Shown here: piece by piece, positions 7,890-17,240 of the stretch
How the letters are laid out: every line of letters starts with the position of its first letter
Position numbering within the stretch: position 1 is the first letter of the stretch
From: CALBPI01 sp039700805
GTDB lineage: Bacteria > Pseudomonadota > Gammaproteobacteria > Steroidobacterales > Woeseiaceae
Assembly (NCBI GenBank): GCA_039700805.1
Contig: JBCAZE010000002.1
Coordinates: 1 to 64,000, forward strand
Reading direction: 5' to 3'
Length of the DNA: 64,000 nt
Notes under the pieces: generated by a model
What the model saw: only the letters and a program-made list of their open reading frames with translations
Told to the model about the DNA's origin: nothing
Database searches by the model: none
Made by a program: the position numbers and the translations under genes

Positions 7890-8837
7890 ATGGTAATTAA
7901 CACAATCGGATTCCGTCGTTTTTTCGCCACTGCGTGTTCCATCGCAGTGCTTGGTGGTTGCACGGACAATCGTCCTGAGCAGCTTGCTGAAGTGAATCCT
8001 GTACCACCGGTGTCTATCGCACCGCAGTCCAACGTCAACAGCACAAATCCACAGCTCGTTACGAGCGTGAATGACGAAGTGTCTCCAGGCGACACGTTGC
8101 GACTGGTGTTCTCAGATGAATTCGATGGCGCGTCATTGGACACGTCAGTGTGGTTCTTTGAAGAGGGCGATGGCAGCCAATACGGTATTCCCGGCTGGGG
8201 CAACAACGAGCTGCAGTATTACCTGCCAGACAGTGCACAACTAGAGAATGGTGTGCTGAAGATTACGGCGCGCCAGGAAGACGTTGGTGCGTTCCGCTAT
8301 ACCTCTGCAAGAATCAATACCCGCGACCGCTTCGCGACCCGTTATGGACGGATCGAGGCGCGCATGAAGTTGCCTGGCGGTCAGGGCATGTGGCCAGCGT
8401 TTTGGATGTTGGCGCAGAACAGCCCCTACGGCGGCTGGGCGGCCAGCGGCGAGATCGACATCATGGAGGCGGTCAACCTGGGTGGTCGCGGCGGTAACCG
8501 CGTACTTGGCACGATCCACTACGGTGGCGAGTTTCCTGCCAACGAATTCACAGGCGACAGCTACGTTGTTCCTACCGACGTGCAAACGGAATTCCATGTT
8601 TACTCGGTCGAGTGGGATGCCACGGAAATTCGCTGGTATGTCGACGACACGCTGTATCTGACGCAAAACAACTGGTCCTCGACGGGTGGGGCTTTCCCCG
8701 CACCGTTCGATCAAGATTTCTATCTGATTTTCAACGTCGCAGTGGGCGGTAATCTTCCGGGTGCTCCGGATTCGACCACCGTTTTCCCTGCCACGATGGA
8801 AGTCGATTGGGTACGCGTGTACTCAGGCGAGCCGTAG
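7890..8837 (+). CDS. GH16 endo-beta-1,3-glucanase (laminarinase) lipoprotein
   Basis: A 315-residue lipoprotein with signal MVINTIGFRRFFATACSIA ending in a GGC lipobox. After a Pro/Ser/Asn-rich linker to about residue 65 comes a beta-jelly-roll GH16 domain. The catalytic line GEIDIMEAV places nucleophile Glu188, Asp190 and acid/base Glu193 in the standard ExDxxE spacing. Aromatic residues expected in the glucan cleft are present (PAFWMLAQN, IRWYVDDT, FNVAVGGN), a pattern usual for bacterial laminarinases. It is the first gene after the operator at 7797-7810 and precedes the modular lipoprotein, the enzyme-barrel fusion and two more lipoproteins, all on the same strand. Confidence 0.93.
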   Translation: MVINTIGFRRFFATACSIAVLGGCTDNRPEQLAEVNPVPPVSIAPQSNVNSTNPQLVTSVNDEVSPGDTLRLVFSDEFDGASLDTSVWFFEEGDGSQYGIPGWGNNELQYYLPDSAQLENGVLKITARQEDVGAFRYTSARINTRDRFATRYGRIEARMKLPGGQGMWPAFWMLAQNSPYGGWAASGEIDIMEAVNLGGRGGNRVLGTIHYGGEFPANEFTGDSYVVPTDVQTEFHVYSVEWDATEIRWYVDDTLYLTQNNWSSTGGAFPAPFDQDFYLIFNVAVGGNLPGAPDSTTVFPATMEVDWVRVYSGEP

Positions 8838-8858
8838 GCTAACCAACACAACATTCGC

Positions 8859-8881
8859 GCGCGCTACCGATCGTAGCGCGC
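8859..8881 (+). other. GC-rich hairpin between the GH16 and modular lipoprotein genes
   Basis: GCGCGCTA (8859-8866) and TAGCGCGC (8874-8881) form a perfect eight-base stem with loop CCGATCG, 21 bases after the GH16 stop. No T-run follows, so it is more likely an mRNA stability or attenuation element within the operon than a full terminator. Confidence 0.4.
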
Positions 8882-9024
8882 ATGTCGGTTCCAGGGCCGA
8901 CGGGGATTCACCACATACTGACCGGGGGGCAGCGTGGTATGACAATCTGTAAATGCGCGCTGCCGCCTGCTGCAGCGATCCAACGCAACCTAAATTCGTT
9001 TTTCCTATATCGAGACGTGATGCT

Positions 9025-12000
9025 ATGCACGCTATAAAAGCTCTGCGCTCATCGAAAGCGCTATTCGTTTCTGTCTTTTCTTTCGCACTTGCTGGCTGTT
9101 TCGGCACAGGCGATGGCCCAGAGCCAATCGCCGGTACGCCTGCGCCGCCACCGCCGCCGTCGCTCTGTGATCCGAGCGCGGTTGCTGCGGATGGTAATCC
9201 GTTCCCGATCTTCTTCGAGAACTTGGCGACGTCTTATGACTTCGGCATGGATGCAGGCTTTGGCGGCGGCGCCACAACGATTCAGGAAAACACGCAATGT
9301 AGTGCGGCGAACCCGTCTCCACAGGTTGCGCAAATGGAGAAGTTCGCGGCTGAGCCCTTCGGTGGCAGTTCGCTGGCACTCCCTGCAACCGTTGATTTTT
9401 CTGCAGGCCAAGCGTTCACGATGCAGGTTTGGGCATCTCGATCTGTGCCTGTCACGTTCAAATTCGAAGACGCCATCACCAACGATCCGGCTAACGGTAT
9501 CGAGCGTGTTGAGACGCACTCTGGTAACGGCGAGTGGCAAACCTTGTGCTTCGACTTCTCCGGTGCGACCGGTGGTTTCACGACCAGCGCGATTACCTTT
9601 ATCTTTGATAACGGCGTGGTCGGTGATGCAGGCGGTGATCCTGACAACTGGACATTCTTCATGGACGCGATCGAACAGGTTGCTACCTGTCCTGGTGCGC
9701 CGACGACCACATTGCCAGTGACATTCGAAGGCGATCCAACCAGCTTCAACTTCGGTCCTGATGGCGGCTTCGGTGGCGGTGCCTCCGATGTCATCGCGAA
9801 CCCAGATCAGAGCGGTGAGAACACCACCGCACAAACGGCTCGCATGCAGAAGTTCGCTGGTGAAGTCTTTGGTGGCAGCACCTTGGAACTCGCCGGTAAT
9901 GTCGACTTTACGCAGGGCGAAGCGTTCACCATGAAAGTGTGGTCTACCCGCGCGGTTCCTGTGCTGTTCAAATTCGAGGATGCGGTGACTGGAGATCCAG
10001 CTAACGGCATCGAGCGCACGGGCGATCACAATGGTGGCAGCACGTGGGAGACACTCTGTTTCGATTTCTCCGGTGCGACTGCTGGATTCTCGTCTAGTTC
10101 GATCACCTTTATTTTCGACAACGGCACCAACGGCAATGCCGATAATGACCCTAACGCCTGGACCTTCTATTTCGACGAGATCGAACAAGTTGCTGACTGT
10201 AATGGCGGCGGCGGTGGCGGCCCCGCGGCTCAGTTCTCGACGCTGACGTTTGACGATGCCGCGTTGACATACACACTGAGAGGGTTTGGTGGCGCCGAAG
10301 ATTCGGCAATCGAAGCTGACCCAGACGACGCAAACAACAGTGTCGTTCGCATTAACCGCTCTGATACGGCGGAGACGTTTGCTGGAACCGTCATTTCAAC
10401 ATTGGCCAACGAAGCGGTCGGTGTGATTCCACTGGATGCAACGACGACGTCAATGACGTTGCGCGTGCGTGCACCGGCGGCCGGTCTACCGATTCGTCTC
10501 AAGATTGAGAATTCTGGCGATCCCGCCATATCGGTAGAAGCGGAAGTGCTAACCACGGCCGCGAATACTTGGGAAACTTTGACATTCGATTTCACAAATC
10601 AAGTCATGGGCACTGCCGCGTTTGATCCGAGTGCGGTGTACGACAAGATCGCTGTGTTCCCGAACTTTGGTGCGGCCGGGTCGGCTGCAGGGGCGCAGAC
10701 CTTCTTCATCGACGACATTGCAGTTGCGGGAGCGACCCCGCCACCTGCAGCAGCTTTTGAGACGTTGACGTTCGATGATGCGGCGCTGACATACACACTA
10801 CGTGGCTTTGGTGGTGCAGAAGACTCCTCAGTTGTTGCGGATCCGGATGATGCTGGCAACAACGCCGTGCGCATCAATCGCGCAGACAACGCACAGACAT
10901 TCGCAGGGACGGTGATCTCGACACTTGATAACGAAGCGGTCGGCGTGATCCCGCTCGATGCGACCGACACGTCGATGACGATGCGCGTCAGAGCGCCGGC
11001 AGCTGGACTGCCGATTCGCTTGAAGATTGAGAACTCCGGTGACCCGGCGATCTCGGTTGAGACGGAAGCGATGACGACAGGCGTTGATACCTGGGAGACG
11101 TTGACATTCGACTTCACGAACCAAGTGATGGGTACGGCGGCATTCGATGAAAATGCGGTTTACGACAAAGTCGCTGTGTTCCCGAACTTCGGCGCGGATG
11201 GCGCTGCAGCGGGGGCACAAACGTTCTACTTTGACGACATTGCGGTCGCCGCCGGTGGCGGCGGAGGCGGTGGCGGCAACAGCAGTGCCGCTACTGACTT
11301 TGAGTCTGGCATGGCAACCTTCAGTGACTTCGAAGGTGGTGTTGCGACCGTCATTGCAAACCCGGATGCGAGTGGCATTAACACCTCGGCGCAAGTCGGG
11401 CAGATGCAGAAGTTCGCTGGTCAGACCTTTGGCGGCAGTACGCTACAGCTTCCTGCGCCGGTTGATCTTGCGATGGGTGATTCGTACCTGATGAAAGTGC
11501 GTGCCTCTCGCGAAGTGCCGGTATTGTTCAAGCTCGAAACTCAAGGTGATGAGCGCACCGCGACGCACAGCGGTAGTGGCACTTGGGAAGAGCTTTGCTT
11601 TGACTTCAGTGACGTTGCGGTTGGCAACATCACGGGCATCACGTTGATCTTCGACAACGGCACTGCGGGTGACGCAGCGAACAACCCAGATGACTGGACC
11701 TTCCAGTTTGATGACATCGTACAGACCAGTGATCCGTGTCCTGCGGCGCCACCAGCGCCAGTCTTCGAGACGATCACGTTCGACGATGCCGGTATCACCT
11801 ATGGTTTGACTGACTTCGGTGGCAATGGGTCAACGATCACGAACGATCCGGCCGGCGGTACCAATATGGTTGTTCAGTCCGTACGCTCTGCGGCCGCTGA
11901 GACTTTCGCGGGTACGACGGTTTCAACTCTGCCGAACGATGAGATCGTGCAGCCGATTGACGCGGATAACCTCGTGTTGTCAGTGCGTGTCTACTCTGCT

Positions 12001-13263
12001 GAGGCTGGCGCGACTGTCCGGTTGAAAGTCGAGGATGCAGCTGACGCAGGAATCTTCATTGAAACGGATGCGACAACGACCGTGGTCAACGACTGGGAGA
12101 CACTGAACTTCGATTTCGGAAGTCCGGTTGGTGGTGCGTTCAACGCAGCCAATACCTACAACCGAATTTCGATCTTCTTCAACTTCGGTGTTACCGGCGG
12201 CGCGGCTGGCGAGCAGAACTGGTTCTTCGATGATATTGCTCGTGCTGCACCACCACCTGCGCCCGCAGCGTTTGAAACGTTGACATTCGACGACGCGGGC
12301 CTGACCTACACGTTGCGTGGCTTTGGCGGTGCCGAGGATTCGGCGGTTGTTGCAGACCCTGATGACGCCGGCAACAATGTCATGCGTATCAATCGTTCCG
12401 ATGCCGCTGAGACATTCGCGGGCACCGTGGTTTCCACGCTCGCGAATGAAGGTGTTGGCGTGATTCCTTTGGATGCGTCGAATACATCGATGACGATGCG
12501 TGTGCGCGGTCCTGCGGCTGGCTTGCCGATTCGTTTGAAGATTGAGAACTCCGGTGACCCGGCGATCTCGGTCGAAACGGAAGTCCTGACGACCGTGGCG
12601 GGTGCTTGGGAGACGATGACGTTCGACTTCACGAACCAAGTGATGGGTACGGCAGCGTTCGACGAGAATGCGGTTTACGACAAAGTCGCTATCTTCCCGA
12701 ACTTCGGTGCAGCCGGTGGTGCAGCTGGCGCACAGACGTTCTGGTTCGATGATGTCGCGGTTGCCAGCGGCGCTGGCGGTGGCGGTGCCATGGGCGAGCT
12801 CACAACCAACGGCAGTTTCGAGACGGGCGACTTAACCGGTTGGACGATTTTTGACAACGGCGGCTCGATCAGTGTGGACACGATGGAAGCGACCGACGGT
12901 AGCAATTCAGTCCATGTCATTGCCGCCACAGGACAAAATCCGGTCATCAAGCAAGAGTTCCTTGCAGAGGGCACTGTCACAGCAGGCCAGCAAGTCACGA
13001 TCTCGTTTGATATGAAGGGTTCAGCGGCCGATGGCGGCGTCATCTTCCCTGAGTTGATCTCGGAGGAGGCGATGGGCGCCAGCGGCAATATTCTAGAGAC
13101 GATAACCGCACCGACAACCGATTGGACGTCGTACAGCTACACACCGAATGCGGGTGCTGATGTCACGCGAGGCATCACGCTGCAATTTGCGATTGTGTGT
13201 GGCGGGGCGCCTACCTGTTCGGCCGATGTATTTATCGACAACGTCAGCGTCACATTGAACTGA
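9025..13263 (+). CDS. Large surface lipoprotein with seven repeated carbohydrate-binding-like modules and a CBM4/9-like C-terminus
   Basis: A 1412-residue lipoprotein (ATG at 9025; lipobox FALAGC). After a proline-rich linker come two kinds of beta-sandwich-like module: type A at about residues 59-222, 230-392 and 755-905 (FGGGA, FGGSTL, FKFEDA, ETLCFDFSG, FIFDNG, WTFYFD) and type B at 403-569, 578-744, 914-1075 and 1082-1248 (TFDDAALTYTLRGFGG, ETFAGTVIST, IRLKIENSGDP, TLTFDFTNQVMG, FPNFG, TFFIDDIAV). The order is A-A-B-B-A-B-B. The last 155 residues (TNGSFETGDLTGW ... DVFIDNVSVTLN) resemble CBM4/9 domains. No catalytic domain is seen. Linkers are short and rich in Gly, Pro and Ala. Position between the laminarinase and the enzyme-barrel fusion suggests a beta-glucan-capturing surface protein; the exact CBM family is unknown to me. 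Confidence 0.8.
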   Translation: MHAIKALRSSKALFVSVFSFALAGCFGTGDGPEPIAGTPAPPPPPSLCDPSAVAADGNPFPIFFENLATSYDFGMDAGFGGGATTIQENTQCSAANPSPQVAQMEKFAAEPFGGSSLALPATVDFSAGQAFTMQVWASRSVPVTFKFEDAITNDPANGIERVETHSGNGEWQTLCFDFSGATGGFTTSAITFIFDNGVVGDAGGDPDNWTFFMDAIEQVATCPGAPTTTLPVTFEGDPTSFNFGPDGGFGGGASDVIANPDQSGENTTAQTARMQKFAGEVFGGSTLELAGNVDFTQGEAFTMKVWSTRAVPVLFKFEDAVTGDPANGIERTGDHNGGSTWETLCFDFSGATAGFSSSSITFIFDNGTNGNADNDPNAWTFYFDEIEQVADCNGGGGGGPAAQFSTLTFDDAALTYTLRGFGGAEDSAIEADPDDANNSVVRINRSDTAETFAGTVISTLANEAVGVIPLDATTTSMTLRVRAPAAGLPIRLKIENSGDPAISVEAEVLTTAANTWETLTFDFTNQVMGTAAFDPSAVYDKIAVFPNFGAAGSAAGAQTFFIDDIAVAGATPPPAAAFETLTFDDAALTYTLRGFGGAEDSSVVADPDDAGNNAVRINRADNAQTFAGTVISTLDNEAVGVIPLDATDTSMTMRVRAPAAGLPIRLKIENSGDPAISVETEAMTTGVDTWETLTFDFTNQVMGTAAFDENAVYDKVAVFPNFGADGAAAGAQTFYFDDIAVAAGGGGGGGGNSSAATDFESGMATFSDFEGGVATVIANPDASGINTSAQVGQMQKFAGQTFGGSTLQLPAPVDLAMGDSYLMKVRASREVPVLFKLETQGDERTATHSGSGTWEELCFDFSDVAVGNITGITLIFDNGTAGDAANNPDDWTFQFDDIVQTSDPCPAAPPAPVFETITFDDAGITYGLTDFGGNGSTITNDPAGGTNMVVQSVRSAAAETFAGTTVSTLPNDEIVQPIDADNLVLSVRVYSAEAGATVRLKVEDAADAGIFIETDATTTVVNDWETLNFDFGSPVGGAFNAANTYNRISIFFNFGVTGGAAGEQNWFFDDIARAAPPPAPAAFETLTFDDAGLTYTLRGFGGAEDSAVVADPDDAGNNVMRINRSDAAETFAGTVVSTLANEGVGVIPLDASNTSMTMRVRGPAAGLPIRLKIENSGDPAISVETEVLTTVAGAWETMTFDFTNQVMGTAAFDENAVYDKVAIFPNFGAAGGAAGAQTFWFDDVAVASGAGGGGAMGELTTNGSFETGDLTGWTIFDNGGSISVDTMEATDGSNSVHVIAATGQNPVIKQEFLAEGTVTAGQQVTISFDMKGSAADGGVIFPELISEEAMGASGNILETITAPTTDWTSYSYTPNAGADVTRGITLQFAIVCGGAPTCSADVFIDNVSVTLN
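9201..12768 (+). repeat. In-gene tandem module repeats, order A-A-B-B-A-B-B
   Basis: Approximate module positions are A1 9201-9690, A2 9711-10200, B1 10231-10732, B2 10756-11256, A3 11287-11738, B3 11764-12249 and B4 12268-12768. B2 and B4 share long nearly identical DNA tracts, for example around 11025-11070 with 12535-12580 and 11103-11175 with 12612-12685, although B3 between them is strongly diverged. That pattern indicates recent duplication or gene conversion rather than ancient divergence alone. Confidence 0.85.
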
Positions 13264-13275
13264 TTGGTGACAACT

Positions 13276-16200
13276 ATGGGTAATAACATGAATGATAAAG
13301 CGCTCGCCGTCATGGGATTCGGCGGTATGGAACGAGTGATCAAGATCGCAGGGCTTATGCTTGCTGTCGTGATGCTTGCGATGCCCGTTGTCAGCCAGGC
13401 ACAGGTGAATCGCGTGACGACTGTTCAAGACGAGAACGGTTGGCGACTGCAGGTTGATGGCGAGGACTATTACATCAAGGGTGTGGTGTGGGGCTACACG
13501 CCACGTGGCGAGAACTACACCTACAACCTTTGGGATAAGGGTGACGACCACATTCGTAAAGTCCTGGACTATGATTTTGGACTGATGAAAGCCGCGGGCA
13601 TCAACACGATTCGCAGTTTTGCGATGATTCCGCCGAAGTGGGTGACCTACATCTATCGTGAGCACGGCATCATGTCTGTGATCAACCCACTCATGGGTCG
13701 CTATGGCTACACGATTGGTGGCCGCTGGGTGCCATTTACGGATTACTCAGATCCATTGACGCGCGCCACGCTGCTGAAAGACTCGTTAGAAATTGTTGAC
13801 ACCTACAAAGACGTACCTGGTGTCATCATGTTTGCGTTCGGTAACGAGAGTAACTACGGCCTGTCTTGGTCGAGCTTTGAGATCGAGAACTTACCGGAAG
13901 GCGAACAGAATACGGCGAAAGCGCGTTTCCTCTACAGCCTTTTCGAAGAAGTTGTTAAAGGCGGTAAAGAGATCGCGCCGAACCATCCGTTCTCGATTGT
14001 GAACGGCGACATTCAGTACATCGATTTGATTGCCGAGCTTGTTCCATCGCTCGACATTCTCGGTAGTAATGTCTATCGCGGCAGAACGTTCACGAGTCTA
14101 TGGGCCGAGGTCGATGAGAAATTGGACTTGCCGGTTGTCTTCTTCGAGTTTGGTAGTGATGCGTACAACGCGCGTGAACTACAAGAAGACCAAGCGGCTC
14201 AAGCGGGCATCCTCAAAGACCAATGGCAGGAGATGTACAACAAGTCTTGGGGCAACGGAGAGGAAGGCAACGCGATTGGCGGTTTCGTCTTCGAATGGCG
14301 TGACGAATGGTGGAAATACCTACAAGAAGAAAACCTCGACACGCAGGACAACAATGCATCTTGGTCCAACCAGGCGTATTTGTTCGACTGGGCGCCCGGT
14401 AAGAACAACATGAACGAGGAGTGGTTCGGCATCACCGCGCTGGGTCCGCAAAACTCGAATGGTGTCTACACGGCTCGCCCGCGTACGGCTTACGACGTTC
14501 TGGCTGAAGTCTTCGCGATGGATCCGTACCAGCTGAAGAAGTCGGCGATGAATCAGAACATCAACGACATCAACATGGATTACCTGAACCTCAAAGGCGA
14601 GGTTCGTTTGTTGAAAGAAGACAAGCGTGAGGACGATGCAGCGTTCAGTTTGACCGGTGGTCAACTGAGAACGCAGTTTGTCTCCAAAGGTACTGAGCAA
14701 GACACACGGATCGATGGTGAGAACGGCGTTGAGTTCGAGAGTGGCCAAATGGTCTTCTTGGACTTCGGCTTCAAACCCAACGATCGATTGGAAGGCCAGG
14801 TCAGCGTCAACATCTTAGGTCGTGTGGCTGATGTTGAGCCACTTGAGATTCAGTACGGGCGTCGCGGATTACCTGTTGTGGTTCGCACAGAAGACGATGC
14901 GGGGCAAATCATCGATACCAATGTTGTCGGTACTCAGGTGTTCAACGATCGGGAGCGCGTCGAGATCTACGACTTTGAGGCGACCTACAAAGGTGACAAC
15001 TTCGACGTTACGGCGTTCTACCATACGCCACGATTCCACTACATGTACAAAGGTGACTTCTATGGATTGATCCATGAAGCCACAGACATTGATGGCATCG
15101 ACATCTGGAACGGCAAAGCGCCTGAAGGCATCGAGTTCGTCGGTAAGGGCAAGTTCGATGGTCTGACTGTGATTGCTGGCCCTGAGATATACTGGGGTGC
15201 TAACCCGAAAACGGTGATCAAATACGACTTCGAAACCGGCCCGATTGACTGGACGTTCATTCACTCCGAGGACATTGCGCGTTTGGGTCAGGCGACAGGT
15301 GCGGCGGGCGCGACAGTACGTCAGTCTCGTCAGACAACGATCTACGCCAAGACCAACATCGCCGAAGGCGTGAAGCTCGAAGTGGGCGGCATCATTTCTG
15401 CACCAGAGCGGATTGATGAGATCTACGACCGCGTTGATAGCAACAGCAATATTTTCGTCGACCAGATCGAGTTCGAAGATACGCTCGGCGTCAAAGCGAA
15501 GTTGACCTTCCCATTCCTCGGTACGCTCTCTTACGTCAGGGGCGAATACGCAGGCCTGGTTGCAGAGTCAGGCATCGCACTGCGTGAATTCGGTACTCAG
15601 TTGCCTTACTCCGGTCTTGGTAATAAGCAGGAGTTTGAAGCTGGCTCGATGATTAACATCGGCAATTTGATGATCTTCCCGCGTGTGCTTTATCGCGATA
15701 ACTTGGTGCATGCGAACCCGATCATTGCGAGCTCCGTATCACCCGGCGGCATCTTGAATCCAGGTATACTGCCACGTGATCGTGACAACGACCCGTTCGC
15801 CGTATTGGATAACCGCGAAGCACGCGCGGCCGAGCTGTTTATCACTTACGATCCGACCGGTGCCACACCGTTCTATCAATGGGATAACGACTGGCGCGAA
15901 GATGCGGGCTTTGCCTTTAACCTTGGGATGAACTACACGAGCTTCCCAACGGCGACCGATGCCAACTTGTTCTTCTTCCCGGAAGAGAGCATCAACGCAT
16001 CGTTCGGTCGAGGTCTGCCAGCGGAAGACGTCTGGACCGTATCGAGCCGGATGGTCTTCAACCCGAACCCACGTTCGCGATACATCACGCGGTTCATCCG
16101 CGGCTTCAACCAGTCAACGGGTGATCCGAATGGTGGTACCCGCGATTATTGGGAAGCGCATGGTAAGGCGGTCTGGAACGGTAAACACGTACTTCAAGGC

Positions 16201-16446
16201 TACTTCAAGAAGGACGCTTGGGGACCCTATGACTTCCATCGCCAATTCAACATCACATTCCCAGAGCAGTACTCACTGGACTACTCAATGTTGCTAGACC
16301 AAGGGCTTGATGAGCGCTTCGCGACGAAGATTGGTATTCGCGGTCTGCTGCGGACCAACGATGAGAATTCACCAGATGATGAATTCTTGGATGGCGACAA
16401 CGATTACATCTTCCAGGTTATCGCCTACTTCACGCTGAACTTCTGA
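13276..16446 (+). CDS. Clan GH-A glycoside hydrolase fused to an outer-membrane beta-barrel
   Basis: About 1056 residues. A signal peptide (MERVIKIAGLMLAVVMLA, cleavage near SQAQ) precedes a TIM-barrel hydrolase (residues 40-420) with DYYIKGVVWG, INTIRSF, acid/base Glu191 in FAFGNESNYG and nucleophile Glu291 in PVVFFEFGSD. It resembles GH2 catalytic domains and also GH72 glucanosyltransferases. From about residue 435 the sequence changes to alternating amphipathic beta-strands with short turns (FESGQMVFLDFGFKP, LEGQVSVNIL, FDVTAFYHTP) and ends VIAYFTLNF, with the terminal Phe typical of outer-membrane barrels. This part is about 600 residues, large for a porin. No TonB box or plug is seen. 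Starts at 13264, 13267 and 13288 are also possible. It follows the modular lipoprotein by 12 bases. Confidence 0.78.
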   Translation: MGNNMNDKALAVMGFGGMERVIKIAGLMLAVVMLAMPVVSQAQVNRVTTVQDENGWRLQVDGEDYYIKGVVWGYTPRGENYTYNLWDKGDDHIRKVLDYDFGLMKAAGINTIRSFAMIPPKWVTYIYREHGIMSVINPLMGRYGYTIGGRWVPFTDYSDPLTRATLLKDSLEIVDTYKDVPGVIMFAFGNESNYGLSWSSFEIENLPEGEQNTAKARFLYSLFEEVVKGGKEIAPNHPFSIVNGDIQYIDLIAELVPSLDILGSNVYRGRTFTSLWAEVDEKLDLPVVFFEFGSDAYNARELQEDQAAQAGILKDQWQEMYNKSWGNGEEGNAIGGFVFEWRDEWWKYLQEENLDTQDNNASWSNQAYLFDWAPGKNNMNEEWFGITALGPQNSNGVYTARPRTAYDVLAEVFAMDPYQLKKSAMNQNINDINMDYLNLKGEVRLLKEDKREDDAAFSLTGGQLRTQFVSKGTEQDTRIDGENGVEFESGQMVFLDFGFKPNDRLEGQVSVNILGRVADVEPLEIQYGRRGLPVVVRTEDDAGQIIDTNVVGTQVFNDRERVEIYDFEATYKGDNFDVTAFYHTPRFHYMYKGDFYGLIHEATDIDGIDIWNGKAPEGIEFVGKGKFDGLTVIAGPEIYWGANPKTVIKYDFETGPIDWTFIHSEDIARLGQATGAAGATVRQSRQTTIYAKTNIAEGVKLEVGGIISAPERIDEIYDRVDSNSNIFVDQIEFEDTLGVKAKLTFPFLGTLSYVRGEYAGLVAESGIALREFGTQLPYSGLGNKQEFEAGSMINIGNLMIFPRVLYRDNLVHANPIIASSVSPGGILNPGILPRDRDNDPFAVLDNREARAAELFITYDPTGATPFYQWDNDWREDAGFAFNLGMNYTSFPTATDANLFFFPEESINASFGRGLPAEDVWTVSSRMVFNPNPRSRYITRFIRGFNQSTGDPNGGTRDYWEAHGKAVWNGKHVLQGYFKKDAWGPYDFHRQFNITFPEQYSLDYSMLLDQGLDERFATKIGIRGLLRTNDENSPDDEFLDGDNDYIFQVIAYFTLNF

Positions 16447-16476
16447 TCAGCTGGAACGATGATGAGGATTTATGAC

Positions 16477-17223
16477 ATGCAATTTATAGCAACACTCACA
16501 AACGCTTCCCGCCATATCAGACGGGTGATGATCGCCGGCTTAGCAATGACGACGATGGGTATCCTTGGCTGTGGTAGCAGTGCAGAGCCTGATGAGAACG
16601 ACGGCGAGTTGTTCAATCAGGTGTTCTTACCGACCGATACGCTGCTGAATCTGGCTTGCGCTGATGTCGGTCTGTACCTAGAGACCTGTGTTCTCGGTGA
16701 TCCGCAGAACCCGTTTATCACGGTTGCGATTCCGGAGTTTGACGAGAACAACCCGGACGCGCGGACTAAGTTCGACTTAGCAGCTGAGCTTCCGGCAGGT
16801 CCGACAGGTGCCAAGGCGCGTTTTTACCTTTGGGCAACGGCGCTGGCGCGTCGGCCTTCTGGTGAGAATCAGTACTTCACCGCACTCGCATTGCACGAGT
16901 TGTTCGATGCCAACAGCGACCCGTTGATTCAGGAACAAGCATTGCGTGCCTACCGCGCGGTGTTGGATCACTTCTTCAACTCTGTTGTGTTCTTCACGTG
17001 CTGTGCTGATGTAGATCCGAATGGCAACCCGGTGCCTTTCGCCGTTCGGCTCGCGGAGCTGACAGCGGATAACATCTACCGCACGGGTGCAACTGGGTTT
17101 GCACGTCTCGTGCCTGGCAATGAGTTGCTTGCGCTATCTCAGCTTGCTGAATGGGGCTACGTCTACCGTCCGGCGAATCCGCCGAACTTTGATGACGGGC
17201 TGGTATTCCCGAGCGGTACATAG
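16477..17223 (+). CDS. Lipoprotein of unknown function in the glucan locus
   Basis: A 248-residue protein. The ATG at 16477 is preferred over 16459 because GAGGA lies eight bases before it. The N-terminus MQFIATLTNASRHIRRVMIA leads to a hydrophobic stretch and the lipobox GILGC. The mature part looks largely alpha-helical (YLWATALARR, ALALHELFDA, EQALRAYRAVLDHFF) and has several cysteines (LACAD, LETC, FFTCCADV), which may form disulfides in the periplasm. I do not recognise a family. It lies 30 bases after the enzyme-barrel fusion and 17 bases before the next hydrolase gene, so it is probably co-transcribed and may be a partner or plug of the barrel protein. Confidence 0.75.
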   Translation: MQFIATLTNASRHIRRVMIAGLAMTTMGILGCGSSAEPDENDGELFNQVFLPTDTLLNLACADVGLYLETCVLGDPQNPFITVAIPEFDENNPDARTKFDLAAELPAGPTGAKARFYLWATALARRPSGENQYFTALALHELFDANSDPLIQEQALRAYRAVLDHFFNSVVFFTCCADVDPNGNPVPFAVRLAELTADNIYRTGATGFARLVPGNELLALSQLAEWGYVYRPANPPNFDDGLVFPSGT

Positions 17224-17240
17224 CCGAAACGCCATTGCGA

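Noticed and set aside
9061..10188. Long minus-strand open frame of 375 codons inside the modular lipoprotein gene
   Set aside because: High GC and repeated modules leave the opposite strand open by chance; the product is Arg-rich without any motif, and similar shadow frames recur at each module.
9201..12768. Regularly spaced repeats that could be mistaken for a CRISPR or satellite array
   Set aside because: Repeats are about 480-500 bases, in frame, and diverge as protein domains; there are no short spacers.
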